From the NCBI GenBank assembly GCA_031292195.1, contig JARLHP010000026.1:17198-81197 (forward strand): a stretch of DNA of 64,000 nucleotides, written 5' to 3'. The stretch is from Syntrophobacteraceae bacterium (GTDB lineage: Bacteria; Desulfobacterota; Syntrophobacteria; Syntrophobacterales; Syntrophobacteraceae). The first letter of the stretch is position 1; every line of letters starts with the position of its first letter. Under the pieces are notes generated by a model that ran no database searches, was not told the DNA's origin, and saw nothing but the letters and a program-made list of their open reading frames with translations. A program made the position numbers and the translations under genes. Below are positions 1 to 9,862 of this stretch, piece after piece.

Positions 1-4
1 AACA

Positions 5-2047
5 ATGGATGAAATCGCCTCAAAATCCGAAAATACCTGGGATTCGGAAGACCCGCGGGCGGATACGCCGGAAAACCCGGTGGATGGGAAGCGCATACCG
101 AAAGAAGGCAACACAACCGCAGACGCAATTGATCCCTCCAAATTGAAAGGCGCCCGTCCGGGTCAGTTGCCCGCGTTTATCGGGCCGGAGCTTGCCACCT
201 TTGCCGAAGAGCCCCCTGATGGAGAAAACTGGATACACGAGATAAAGTATGACGGATATCGAATCGAATGCATAGTGAGCAACGGCGGCGCCCGGCTAAT
301 TTCCCGCAACGGAAAGGAGTGGACGGATCGCTTTTCGGAGATTGCCCGGGCCGCTGCCGGGATACCGGTTGCCAGCGCGATACTCGATGGCGAAGTGGTG
401 GTAATCGATGAGGAGGGCCGGACCGATTTCCAGGCTCTGCAAAATATCCTGAAGGGTCTGCAGAAAGGCAGCCTTTCTTACATGGTATTCGATATCCCGT
501 TTTGCGGGGGCTATGATCTGACCCGCAGCCCCCTTCGCGAGCGAAAGGACTTGCTGGGGAGCCTGCTCGGGCCCGGAGAGGGTTCCAAAATCCTCTTTTC
601 CGGCCATATTCTCGGGGATGGCGAGACGGTTTTCCAGAAAGCCTGCGGACTAGGGCTGGAAGGAATTGTCTCCAAACAGGCGGACAGTCCTTATGAGCCA
701 AAGCGCTCCCGAAGGTGGTTGAAGATCAAGTGCGGCAAGAGGCAGGAATTTGTAATCGGGGGGTTTAGCGACCCCGGAGGCTCCCGGTCGGGATTCGGCG
801 CGCTGCTGCTCGGCTATTACGATGCGGGGGGCCATCTGATTTACTGCGGCAAAGTGGGGACCGGGTTCAATGACAAATTGCTGGCCGCTCTTTCCCGGCG
901 CCTCAAGAGCCTGGAGATATCCGAGCCTGCCTTTACGAATCCGCCAACCGGGCAGGAGGGCAAAGGCGGCCATTGGGTGAGGCCCGAGCTATCGGCGGAG
1001 GTCGTTTTCGGCTCGTGGACGGAGGAGGGCAAACTGCGCCAGCCCTCTTTCAAGGGGTTGCGGGAAGACAAAAACCCTCGTCAGGTAGTAAGAGAAGGCG
1101 CCCAGTCCCCCGGGAGCGAGGGTTTTCCAAAATCCACCAGGAAAAGAGCCGGCGTAAAGAAACCGGGGGCTGTCAAAGTCACCAATCCTGATAGAGCACT
1201 CTACCCCGACATCGGAGTAACCAAACGCGATTTGATCGACTACTATACCGATATAGCAGACTGGATCCTCCCCCATCTGAGGCGGCGTCCCTTAACGCTC
1301 GTGCGATGTCCCGAAGGGTATGAAAAGGAATGCTTCTTTCAAAAACATCTGGAGGATTCTGTCCCGCCAGTCCTGCGCCCCGTCCCGATCCGAGGGAAAA
1401 ACGGCGAGGAGATTTATCGCGTTCTCGATAGTATCGAGGGTGTTACCGCGCTGGTACAGCTGGGGGCTTTGGAGATTCACGTCTGGGGGAGCAGGGATAA
1501 TAATCTTGAAAAACCCGACCAGATGATCTTCGACCTCGATCCCGCTGAAGATGTGGAGTGGGAACGAATGATAAATGCAGCTTTGCTGATGCGAGACAGG
1601 CTGGCGGATCTGGGATTGCAGAGTTTTGTAAAAACAACCGGTGGCAAAGGACTCCATATAGCTGCGCCTCTCAGGCCGAAAGAGGAGTGGGAGGGTGTCA
1701 AAGAGTTCTCGCGGGCGGTTGCCGAGGGCATTGTGAACCAGTCTCCCCGCGAATATATCGCCACCATGTCCAAGGCGAAGCGAAAGGGCAAAATCTTTAT
1801 CGACTATCTCCGAAACGGGCGCGGAGCCACAAGCGTGGCCGCCTACTCCACCCGCGCCAAAGCGCACTGCCCTGTTTCGACCCCGATCTTCTGGGAGGAA
1901 CTCTCCGAAAGGCTGAGACCGGATAGTTTCCATATCGGCAATATCCGGGCAAGACTCGATCAATTGCAGGAGGATCCCTGGAAAGGGTATTTTTCGGTCA
2001 GGCAGACAATCACGGCCACTATGAGAAAAATGGTTGGGCCGGCATGA
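5..2047 (+). CDS. ligD: ATP-dependent DNA ligase LigD (ligase + primase/polymerase domains); 5' end probably runs off the window
   Basis: Ligase catalytic motif EIKYDGYR near the N-terminus, DGEVVV and KQADSPYEPKRSRRWLKIKCG; C-terminal polymerase-domain motifs (DQMIFDLDPAEDVEW, KTTGGKGLHIAAPL). The frame is open at the window edge. Confidence 0.9.
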   Translation: MDEIASKSENTWDSEDPRADTPENPVDGKRIPKEGNTTADAIDPSKLKGARPGQLPAFIGPELATFAEEPPDGENWIHEIKYDGYRIECIVSNGGARLISRNGKEWTDRFSEIARAAAGIPVASAILDGEVVVIDEEGRTDFQALQNILKGLQKGSLSYMVFDIPFCGGYDLTRSPLRERKDLLGSLLGPGEGSKILFSGHILGDGETVFQKACGLGLEGIVSKQADSPYEPKRSRRWLKIKCGKRQEFVIGGFSDPGGSRSGFGALLLGYYDAGGHLIYCGKVGTGFNDKLLAALSRRLKSLEISEPAFTNPPTGQEGKGGHWVRPELSAEVVFGSWTEEGKLRQPSFKGLREDKNPRQVVREGAQSPGSEGFPKSTRKRAGVKKPGAVKVTNPDRALYPDIGVTKRDLIDYYTDIADWILPHLRRRPLTLVRCPEGYEKECFFQKHLEDSVPPVLRPVPIRGKNGEEIYRVLDSIEGVTALVQLGALEIHVWGSRDNNLEKPDQMIFDLDPAEDVEWERMINAALLMRDRLADLGLQSFVKTTGGKGLHIAAPLRPKEEWEGVKEFSRAVAEGIVNQSPREYIATMSKAKRKGKIFIDYLRNGRGATSVAAYSTRAKAHCPVSTPIFWEELSERLRPDSFHIGNIRARLDQLQEDPWKGYFSVRQTITATMRKMVGPA

Positions 2048-2502
2048 GGGCGGCGCGCCGCCGCGACCGAGAGTTTCAGGGCGTCACAGGGGTGACCTGC
2101 GGAGTTGTTACGAGAAGTTTTTGTTTGGCTGGGCTGCGGTTAGCTCAACCTTGATCAACCGGAGTGCCAGTTGGAGCGGTTCTTGTTAGCAGTTAATTGA
2201 GAGCTTAGCCAATAACGTCAAATAGCTGGTATGTAATGAAGACTTATTCTCATCCGACGATCATGCCCGAAAAATAATTTTCCCGTTTTGTAGCAGAAGG
2301 GCAATTTATGTTGTCAACAAATAGAAATGTCCGGTTTTATAGCACATGAATTGTCCTCTTTTCGTTGTGTGCGTCAAGCTCTGTAAACTCGGTCAGCCGT
2401 CCTGGCTGAGTCCTTTTTAGGGACTTTGTGCGGTCCGCCCCTTTCTCCCTTCTTTGTAGGCTTTTGCGCACGGGGGGCACCGGCAAGGACCGGCCACCGG
2501 AT

Positions 2503-2630
2503 GCCGATCAGGAGTTCGGACCACAAACCGGCTTAGCGCCCGTTATGGGGGTCCCTGTGGCAGAGCAGCGTTTTCAGGGGGGACCCGTTACGGGCGCAAG
2601 CTGGTTGGTTGGGCTGAACTCCTGATCGGC
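2503..2630. repeat. Long imperfect inverted repeat (~128 nt hairpin) starting at the transposase stop codon
   Basis: GCCGATCAGGAGTTC...GAACTCCTGATCGGC is a perfect 15-bp outer stem; inner arms AACCGGCTTAGCGCCCGT and ACGGGCGCAAGCTGGTT also pair. Confidence 0.8.
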
Positions 2631-3901
2631 TACTTACTGCCGATTGTTTGGGCATGGCTCGTATGCCCTTCTCGCCCGCTCGCACGAGGCCTCTCTTTTG
2701 TTTCAATTTCTTTGAGTTCTCCCTCCGGGCCGTAGCAAGCCAGCCGACGCGGGCCGTGAAAGATGGACAGTTTACCTTCCGGATTACGATGAACTTTTAC
2801 CGTGACCTTTACATAGTGCATTCGATATTGGTCCGGCGGGATTTGGAGTTTTAGCCTTTCGAAGGAAACACAGTTGTCTTTGCCCACCACGCGTTCGTGC
2901 TGCTCGCATAGAATGTCGTCAAGGTCATGGCCTATAAAGGCGACGAATGCCGATCCTTCCTCCATGGCGGGTTGCATGAACTCCTCGTTAAACGCCCGCA
3001 GATAATGGTCGCTTAAATACCGGTTGGCCCCCTCCATATCTTTTATGCCGGCCAGGGCCAACTCTTTGGGAAGACGTTCCTGATGAGTACGAAACATTCG
3101 CTCACAACGCCCACGAGCCTCGGGAGAATAAGCCGGAATCATGTGGACACCCAGGTTCTTCATGGCTCGTCCAAATTGAGTCAGATTCACCTTGTCAACT
3201 TTGCCCCCGGCCTCCGGAGTCGTCCAATAGTGACTGCCCCGATCTGTGTAGGAGGAAGAGAATAGACCCCGGTTCTCAATCACCTCCTTTACCCCCTGAA
3301 AGCTGCTCAGTGTGCCCTCCTCTTCGACAAAGAAAAGGGAATAGTGCTCGTTGGTCGCATCATCCATGGTCAGGATCAAATCCCACTGCATGCTTGGCAC
3401 CCATTCATGCTTGCTGCCGTCTTGATGCAGCATCATCCCGGGCCAGGCTGCCCGTTCCCTGCGTTTTCTGTGTTTTCCGCGACCCGGCGCCTTGGTGATC
3501 AATCCCGCATCTTGGAGGCGGCACTTGACCCAGGTATAACTGCGGGCTCCTCCATCCTTCAGATACCAGCCATAAAAGTGCTTGGCGTTCCAACCCCGGT
3601 GGCGTTGCTTATAACGTTCCAGCAACTCAAAAACCTCATCGACAGGTGCTCTACGATGAGATGGGTGAGATAGCCGCTTATCGAGTAATCCGTCGAATCC
3701 GAATTCTTCGTATCGATCAACCTGGCGACGAAAGGTCTTCTCGCACACTCCAAGCATTCGCGCCGCTTCCTCCTGGGTCAAGCGCCCTTCCTGCCAGCCT
3801 CCGTACGCCTCTTCGAAACGCATTTTCCGCACCTCCTGCAGCAACTCTGTCCGTCTCACTGGCCCCCTCCTTCGGAGACCTATCAGAACCGGACATTTCA
3901 C
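2630..3901 (-). CDS. Transposase, HTH + DDE integrase-core (IS1202/ISNCY-like)
   Basis: HTH-like N-terminus (LTQEEAARMLGVCEKTFRRQVDRYEEFG), DDE-like blocks (MMLHQDGSKHEW, LTMDDATNEHYSLFFVEEEGT, YTDRGSHY, MIPAYSPEARGRCERMF). Confidence 0.85.
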   Translation of the reverse strand: MKCPVLIGLRRRGPVRRTELLQEVRKMRFEEAYGGWQEGRLTQEEAARMLGVCEKTFRRQVDRYEEFGFDGLLDKRLSHPSHRRAPVDEVFELLERYKQRHRGWNAKHFYGWYLKDGGARSYTWVKCRLQDAGLITKAPGRGKHRKRRERAAWPGMMLHQDGSKHEWVPSMQWDLILTMDDATNEHYSLFFVEEEGTLSSFQGVKEVIENRGLFSSSYTDRGSHYWTTPEAGGKVDKVNLTQFGRAMKNLGVHMIPAYSPEARGRCERMFRTHQERLPKELALAGIKDMEGANRYLSDHYLRAFNEEFMQPAMEEGSAFVAFIGHDLDDILCEQHERVVGKDNCVSFERLKLQIPPDQYRMHYVKVTVKVHRNPEGKLSIFHGPRRLACYGPEGELKEIETKERPRASGREGHTSHAQTIGSK

Positions 3902-4624
3902 GTGCTACAAGTGCGGACATTTTATTTGCTCGCTACACAGAAGGGCAATTTGATTGACAGAGGAATTATCGTGATGATAACGTGAAAGGCTAAGTGATCC
4001 ACAGGCTGTCAATTTTAACGATTCCGCGACTGTTGGCGTAACTGCGACTGTGCAAAAAGAAGGTTGTAGTGGGCTTTTCAAGGTACTGTTGCGGGATAAG
4101 TTCCGCGGTTTTCAGAGGGAAAACCGGACGGAGGTGGAGGTTGGCCAGTGCCGGGACTTTAGGAACACTGATAACATGTTGGTTTGCTTTGAATCCTCGT
4201 GCTAGAGTTCACTGTTTTGCCACCGTAGGCGATAAAGCCACAGTCGGTTTTATTGCCCCTCGTCGAAGCTGTCGCTGGTTTTTAAAAATTTCCCGAAAAC
4301 ATGAAAGATTCTTAACGCTTCAATTTGCTGTGTCCGATCTCTTTTCTGGGGCGATTGGATCAACACGGCGTCAGGTCATCATGAGGCACAAGAGCGGGGC
4401 CGCCCCGTTTTTAGACGGGGTTTTATCGAGGACGAAACTTCAGTCGGAGCGTCACCCCGGCAATCTTTTAGCCGCGGTCCATGGTCTCAAAGATCTTGAA
4501 GTTTCATATAAGCGGTAAATATAATTAGAATTGAGTGAGGAAGAAAAAGGAAGGAGGGCGTTGGCTTATTGTAATACCTGACCTTTGGACATCAGTTTCA
4601 CCCAAAAGGAGTGAAAGGAACAAA

Positions 4625-5314
4625 ATGAATTGTTGGAAACCGTTTTGCGTTGTTGTGTTAGTCGTGTTTTGGGGAACGCTGGCAACGGGCAATGTGTTTG
4701 CAGGCAACCAGTCTGGTGGCGGTGGTGGACATAGCGGTGGACATAGCGGTGGACACGGTGGTGTACACGGTGGCGTACACGGTGGCGGAATGGGGCATCC
4801 GGGAGGTATGCATAGGAGTTTCGGACAGAGTGGTGGCGCCCGAGGAAGAGGTGGCAGTTTCCAAGGCGCCGGTAGTGCTCATGGCAGGGGCGCTTCAGTG
4901 TCGGGTTATCATGGGAATTCACATGGTCGAGGTGGCAGCTATAATCATCATGGATCCTACTCCCATGGTGGGCATGGCGGTTACTACAGGCATGGAGGCT
5001 ATGCACACGGCGGCAGGGGAGGTTATAGTGCACGCTATGCTCGTGGCGCCCATTACCATCACGGATACTACCATTATGGCTGGCATGGGCATCACGGAAG
5101 GTATTGGTACTATGGTGGCTGGGCATATCCCACAGCCTTCGTGTATGATGCTTTTTGGATGTCATATCCAAGCATTGTAGTAGGTGTTCCGTTCTATTGG
5201 CCGTCTTATAATGTCTACATCATGCCAGGATTAGATGGATATTATCAGTACGGTCCTACTGAGAATGGACCTTGGGTAGAACGCTCACCTGCCGCGTCGC
5301 CGAACGGCTATTAA
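4625..5314 (+). CDS. Secreted Gly/His/Tyr-rich low-complexity protein
   Basis: Signal-peptide-like N-terminus MNCWKPFCVVVLVVFWGTLATGNVFA followed by GGHSGGHSGGHGGVHGGVHGGG and HHGYYHYGWHGHHGRYWYYGG; AAGGAG-like RBS upstream. Confidence 0.65.
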   Translation: MNCWKPFCVVVLVVFWGTLATGNVFAGNQSGGGGGHSGGHSGGHGGVHGGVHGGGMGHPGGMHRSFGQSGGARGRGGSFQGAGSAHGRGASVSGYHGNSHGRGGSYNHHGSYSHGGHGGYYRHGGYAHGGRGGYSARYARGAHYHHGYYHYGWHGHHGRYWYYGGWAYPTAFVYDAFWMSYPSIVVGVPFYWPSYNVYIMPGLDGYYQYGPTENGPWVERSPAASPNGY

Positions 5315-5677
5315 TATATCAACTAAACCAAAAGGAGGGAATGTGAGATGAGATGACGTTGTTTGCCCTCGGAATTGTTTAGGTGCTGTTTGCTTTCTTT
5401 GCCATTCAGAGATGTGAACCGATGCCGGCTGGAAAGGCGGGAGCAGCCCCGCCACCACCCATCCAAGTTGCGAAGGTGAAATCCTCCGTCGATTTTGTAT
5501 ATGTATGCTCAGGTAGTACATTTTTCAAGTCAGGATCTATAGGAGCCGGCGAGAGAGTGCCGGCGCTTTTTCTTTGTGCGCCCGGCAAGGCGGGTGAGAT
5601 GAGTTCGATATCCGTGCGATCCCCATCCGTGTTGTCTCAAGATTCACAGTCAATACCCCGCCATGCCCCACGCACGG

Positions 5678-5905
5678 TAAATTTGTTCTCACGCAAACAA
5701 CAGGAAAATCCACCACGGAGACACAGAGGCACAGAGAATTCTTTTTTTGACCGGCCGGGAGACGACGGCCGGTCAAAAGGGCAGGCCTTCGGCGGATAGG
5801 CGGCAGGCACACCGAACCACGGCGGAAGGGGCCATCGGACCGGAATGGGTCTTAACCTGGCGCGCTGACAATAAATTTCCGTTGGAACGGAATGGTCCTG
5901 ATGCC
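5678..5905 (+). repeat. Dispersed repeat family A, copy 1
   Basis: GGAAAATCCACCACGGAGACACAGAGGCACAGAG...GACCGGCCGGGAGACGACGGCCGGTCAAAAGGGCAGGCCTTCGGCGGATAGG...AATAAATTTCCGTTGGAACGGAATG shared with 40718, 45249 and 51363 (inverted). Confidence 0.85.
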
Positions 5906-5955
5906 CCACGAGCCCTCCGCACCCTGCCCGGCTCGACTCCTCCGGCGGGGATGGT

Positions 5956-6624
5956 TCATGGCGCAAAGGCGGCCCGATCGAAGTCGAGCAGGTTGCCTAT
6001 GCGATCCAGGTGGATGTCCGCGGAGGGATAGCGGTCCAGGAGCCCGGGTTCGTTGGCATGGCGGCCTTGCTTGACAAAGACGGTAGTCACCCGTTTTCCC
6101 CAGATTTTTTTTATGGCCGCAAGGATCCGCAGCTTGTCGTCGACCATCACATAACGATCAGCGGGATAGTGTCGCTCAACGTCTGCCAGCATATCCTCCT
6201 TGTGGACATAGATGAGCACGCGGTCCTCGAAGGTATCCCACAGGCCGGAGCGCTCGACCTTTCGGGGCTGGAAGACGGCGTCGCCATCCGACAAGATGAC
6301 CGGCGGCCCCCACCTGCGCACGTGGAGAACGGCGTCCAGGGCATGGGGATAGAGGCGTCGGGCAAAAGGATAATCCACCAGCCAGCCGGAAACCCTGAGC
6401 ACCCTTGGATTGCACAAGGCCTCCAGCCTGTAGCGTTCGAGCGCTCCCAGGTAGTCGGCATAACCGAGTTGGACGCGAAGCTCTTCCAGGAGCTGGAAAT
6501 AACGGTCCCGGGCCTGTGGACTCAAAAAGCCGGCCAGATGGCTGCGCATATCCCGCTCCACATGATCATTATCCAAAAGTGTATTGTCCACGTCGAACAG
6601 GAACACGATTTGATGTTTTGCCAT
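5956..6624 (-). CDS. HAD-superfamily hydrolase
   Basis: VFLFDVDNTLLDND motif I, VILSDGD motif II, MVDDKLRILAAIKKIWG motif IV. Confidence 0.8.
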   Translation of the reverse strand: MAKHQIVFLFDVDNTLLDNDHVERDMRSHLAGFLSPQARDRYFQLLEELRVQLGYADYLGALERYRLEALCNPRVLRVSGWLVDYPFARRLYPHALDAVLHVRRWGPPVILSDGDAVFQPRKVERSGLWDTFEDRVLIYVHKEDMLADVERHYPADRYVMVDDKLRILAAIKKIWGKRVTTVFVKQGRHANEPGLLDRYPSADIHLDRIGNLLDFDRAAFAP

Positions 6625-6649
6625 GCCCACGTCCCTGTCGGCCCCGGGA

Positions 6650-7411
6650 TCAGGCCGCCAATTTTTCCCGGTCGGAGCGCAGCCAATCCTCGAAGCGAGT
6701 GGTCCCGAGTCGGGCGTCATCACCGGGAGGGAGTGTGTTCTCGCTCACCTGGATTCCGTAGTAAGGCGCGTGCGGGTCAGTGAGAACCTGGCGCGGATCC
6801 CGGTGTGCGGCCAGGTAGAGCTGTGCGAGTCTATCCAGACGAAACGGCCGCGGCCCACCAACTTCCACGACGCCGTTAAGCGGCGCGCCGGTTGCGGTGC
6901 GGCCCACCTCCGCGGCGACATCGCCGGCCGCCATGGGCTGGATGAGCACGGGCGGCAAGCGCACATTGCCGCCGTCGGTGGCAATGTCGGCGATACTGGG
7001 GACGAATTCGAAGAACTGGGTCGCGCGGACAATCGAGTAGGGGATGGAAGAACGCTCGATCAAATGTTCCTGAGCGATTTTGGCCCGGAAGCAGCCGCTT
7101 TGGAGCAGACGCTCGGCTCCCACCACCGATAAGGCGACGTGATGTCCCACGCCCGCGGCCGCGCCACCGGCGAGGAGGTTACGGGTCGATGTCTCGAAGA
7201 ACTCCATCACGGCCGCGTCTTCCCACGAAGGAGAGTTGGATACGTCGACGACCACCGAAGCGCCGGCCAGCGCCTCGGCCAGTCCCTTGCCGGTAATGGT
7301 GTCGACGCCCGAGGAGGGGGATGCCGCCACGACCTCATGCCCCTGGCGACGCAGGTACCTTACGAGCTTTGTACCGATAAGCCCGCTACCGCCGTTGACC
7401 ACAATCTTCAT
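6650..7411 (-). CDS. NAD(P)-binding NmrA/SDR-like protein
   Basis: N-terminal Rossmann motif MKIVVNGGSGLIGTKLVRYL, extended SDR/NmrA-like fold. Confidence 0.8.
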   Translation of the reverse strand: MKIVVNGGSGLIGTKLVRYLRRQGHEVVAASPSSGVDTITGKGLAEALAGASVVVDVSNSPSWEDAAVMEFFETSTRNLLAGGAAAGVGHHVALSVVGAERLLQSGCFRAKIAQEHLIERSSIPYSIVRATQFFEFVPSIADIATDGGNVRLPPVLIQPMAAGDVAAEVGRTATGAPLNGVVEVGGPRPFRLDRLAQLYLAAHRDPRQVLTDPHAPYYGIQVSENTLPPGDDARLGTTRFEDWLRSDREKLAA

Positions 7412-7804
7412 AGCGACCCGACCGGTTGTGGTTTTACCGATCGGGTCCTGTTTTTCAACCTTTCGCACTCTCATGATTTTACTCTTACTCCTTCTGCTTG
7501 ATTTTATTAAGTATCAGGCAAAAAGTGTCAAGCCGGCCGGGCGAGTTCGATGAACCGCTTCATGAAGGGGCTAAAACGAGAGCGTCCATAGTGGCACCCC
7601 CGGCAATGATTACAGTAACTATTTGAAGACACTTATAATAAGTGAGGGAAACCCATGGAGACCTTGGATGATCTTCTTTAATGTCGTGGTGCAAACCGGG
7701 GTCCCGGGCTTTATTCCGGAAGGAAGATGAAGGCCGGCGCACTCTTTTGGAACATTCCGGCCGCGGGTAGGCGTTCCCGGAATCAAATTTGAAGGCCGGA
7801 AGGA

Positions 7805-7872
7805 GGTCATCCTGGTGGGCCACGACTACGCGGGGATGATCATCGAGGCCGTAGCCAACAAACCCGCCCTTG
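7805..7872 (+). pseudogene. Fragment of an alpha/beta-hydrolase gene (nucleophile elbow region)
   Basis: Translates EVILVGHDYAGMIIEAVANKPA, resembling VILVGHSYGGMVI of alpha/beta hydrolases; no full ORF around it. Confidence 0.4.
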
Positions 7873-7891
7873 CATCTTAAAAGAAAAGCGA

Positions 7892-7970
7892 TAAGGCATA
7901 GGACGTATTGGACGTATTGGACGAATAAAAAGCAGGGGGGAGCGAACCGGCCATGGGTAGCCCATGGACC
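7892..7970 (+). repeat. Dispersed repeat family B (GGACGTATT nonamers + CCATGGGTAGCCCATGG hairpin), copy 1
   Basis: AAGGCATAGGACGTATTGGACGTATTGGACGAATAAAAAGCAGGGGGGAGCGAACCGGCCATGGGTAGCCCATGG; related copies at 26878 and 62485. Confidence 0.75.
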
Positions 7971-8173
7971 CGGAGACTGCGACACCACGTGTTCTCCCAT
8001 AACTTGGTCCCACCCGCTGAATCCTGTGCGCGGTTTCGGGCCGGCCACTCAGAGTTTTCACCGCAACACCTCAAAACCTTACAAAAATGTGAGTTTACCC
8101 TTCCATTTTGTCAGTTTGCGCGTGGCGGCAGAGGCTGTCCGCCGCACCTCCCGGTAGCGAAAAATATAAATGA

Positions 8174-9088
<915 letters not shown>

Positions 9089-9099
9089 GAGAAGCCCAA

Positions 9100-9456
9100 A
9101 TGATAATGATCAAGTCGATAGTAAGGCCGGACAAAGTGGACAATGTGATGGCGGCCCTGATGGAAGCGGGGTTTCCGGCGGTGACCAGGATATCGGTTGT
9201 GGGCCGGGGCAAGCAGCGCGGAATAAAAATAGGCGAGATTACCTACGACGAGATCCCCAAGGAGCTTCTGCTGACGGTGGTAAACGATGGCGACAAGGAT
9301 TTCGTGATCCGAACGGTCATTCGGGCGGCCAGAACGGGGGACAAGGGCGCATACGGCGACGGCAAGATCTTCGTAAGCCCGGTGGAGGAGGTCTACACCA
9401 TCAGTTCGGGCATCAAGGAATTGGCGGGCGGGGTGATGGAAGAGGTGAAGATATGA
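9100..9456 (+). CDS. nifI1: PII-family nitrogenase regulator NifI1
   Basis: PII-like fold sequence (MIMIKSIVRPDKVDNVMAALMEAGFPAVTRISVVGRGKQ) between nifH and nifD. Confidence 0.9.
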   Translation: MIMIKSIVRPDKVDNVMAALMEAGFPAVTRISVVGRGKQRGIKIGEITYDEIPKELLLTVVNDGDKDFVIRTVIRAARTGDKGAYGDGKIFVSPVEEVYTISSGIKELAGGVMEEVKI

Positions 9457-9833
9457 AAGAGGTCATGGCCATAGTTCGCATGAACATGATGAACAAGACC
9501 AAGCGGGCGCTCCTGGATAGCGGGATATCGTCGATGACCGCCAAGGACGTCCTGGGAAGAGGCAAAGGGCTGGTTGACACTTCGGTTTTGGAAGGGGTCG
9601 AAAAGGGCTACGAGGAGGCCATGGCGCAATTGGGGCAGAACCAGCGGCTGATCCCCAAGCGGATGTTGATCGTGGTAGTGCCCGACAACCTGGTGGACAC
9701 CACGGTCAAAACGATCATCAAGGCCAATCGCGCCGGAAAGTCCGGAGACGGAAAAATTTTCGTGATGCCCGCACTCGATTCGATCAGCGTACGCACCGGA
9801 GAGACCGGTACCGGAACACTTGACGAGGCCTGA
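9453..9833 (+). CDS. nifI2: PII-family nitrogenase regulator NifI2
   Basis: Second PII paralog (MKEVMAIVRMNMMNKTKRALLDSGISSMTAKDVLGRGKG), overlapping nifI1. Confidence 0.9.
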   Translation: MKEVMAIVRMNMMNKTKRALLDSGISSMTAKDVLGRGKGLVDTSVLEGVEKGYEEAMAQLGQNQRLIPKRMLIVVVPDNLVDTTVKTIIKANRAGKSGDGKIFVMPALDSISVRTGETGTGTLDEA

Positions 9834-9862
9834 TAGTAACAGGGCTCAAGCGGAGAACTACA

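Larger units (their letters stand above)
2308..3937 (-). mobile_element. Insertion sequence, IS1202/ISNCY-like, with terminal inverted repeats and ~14 bp target-site duplication
   Basis: Left end TGTTGTCAACAAATAGAAATGTCCGGTTTTATAGCACATGAA aligns with reverse complement of right end TGTAGCGAGCAAATAAAATGTCCGCACTTGTAGCACGTGAA; CAGAAGGGCAATTT is repeated at 2294-2307 and 3938-3951. Confidence 0.85.

Noticed and set aside
177-1963. Long overlapping ORFs antisense or out of frame to ligD
   Set aside because: High-GC shadow ORFs without domain motifs; ligD explains the region.
4566-5180. Repetitive ORFs in other frames of the Gly/His/Tyr-rich gene
   Set aside because: By-products of the tandem DNA repeats; only the + frame from 4625 has a signal peptide and RBS.
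5537-5966. ORFs such as PPRRHRGTENSFF and TETQRHRE inside family A repeats
   Set aside because: Translation of the repeat itself; no conserved protein signal.
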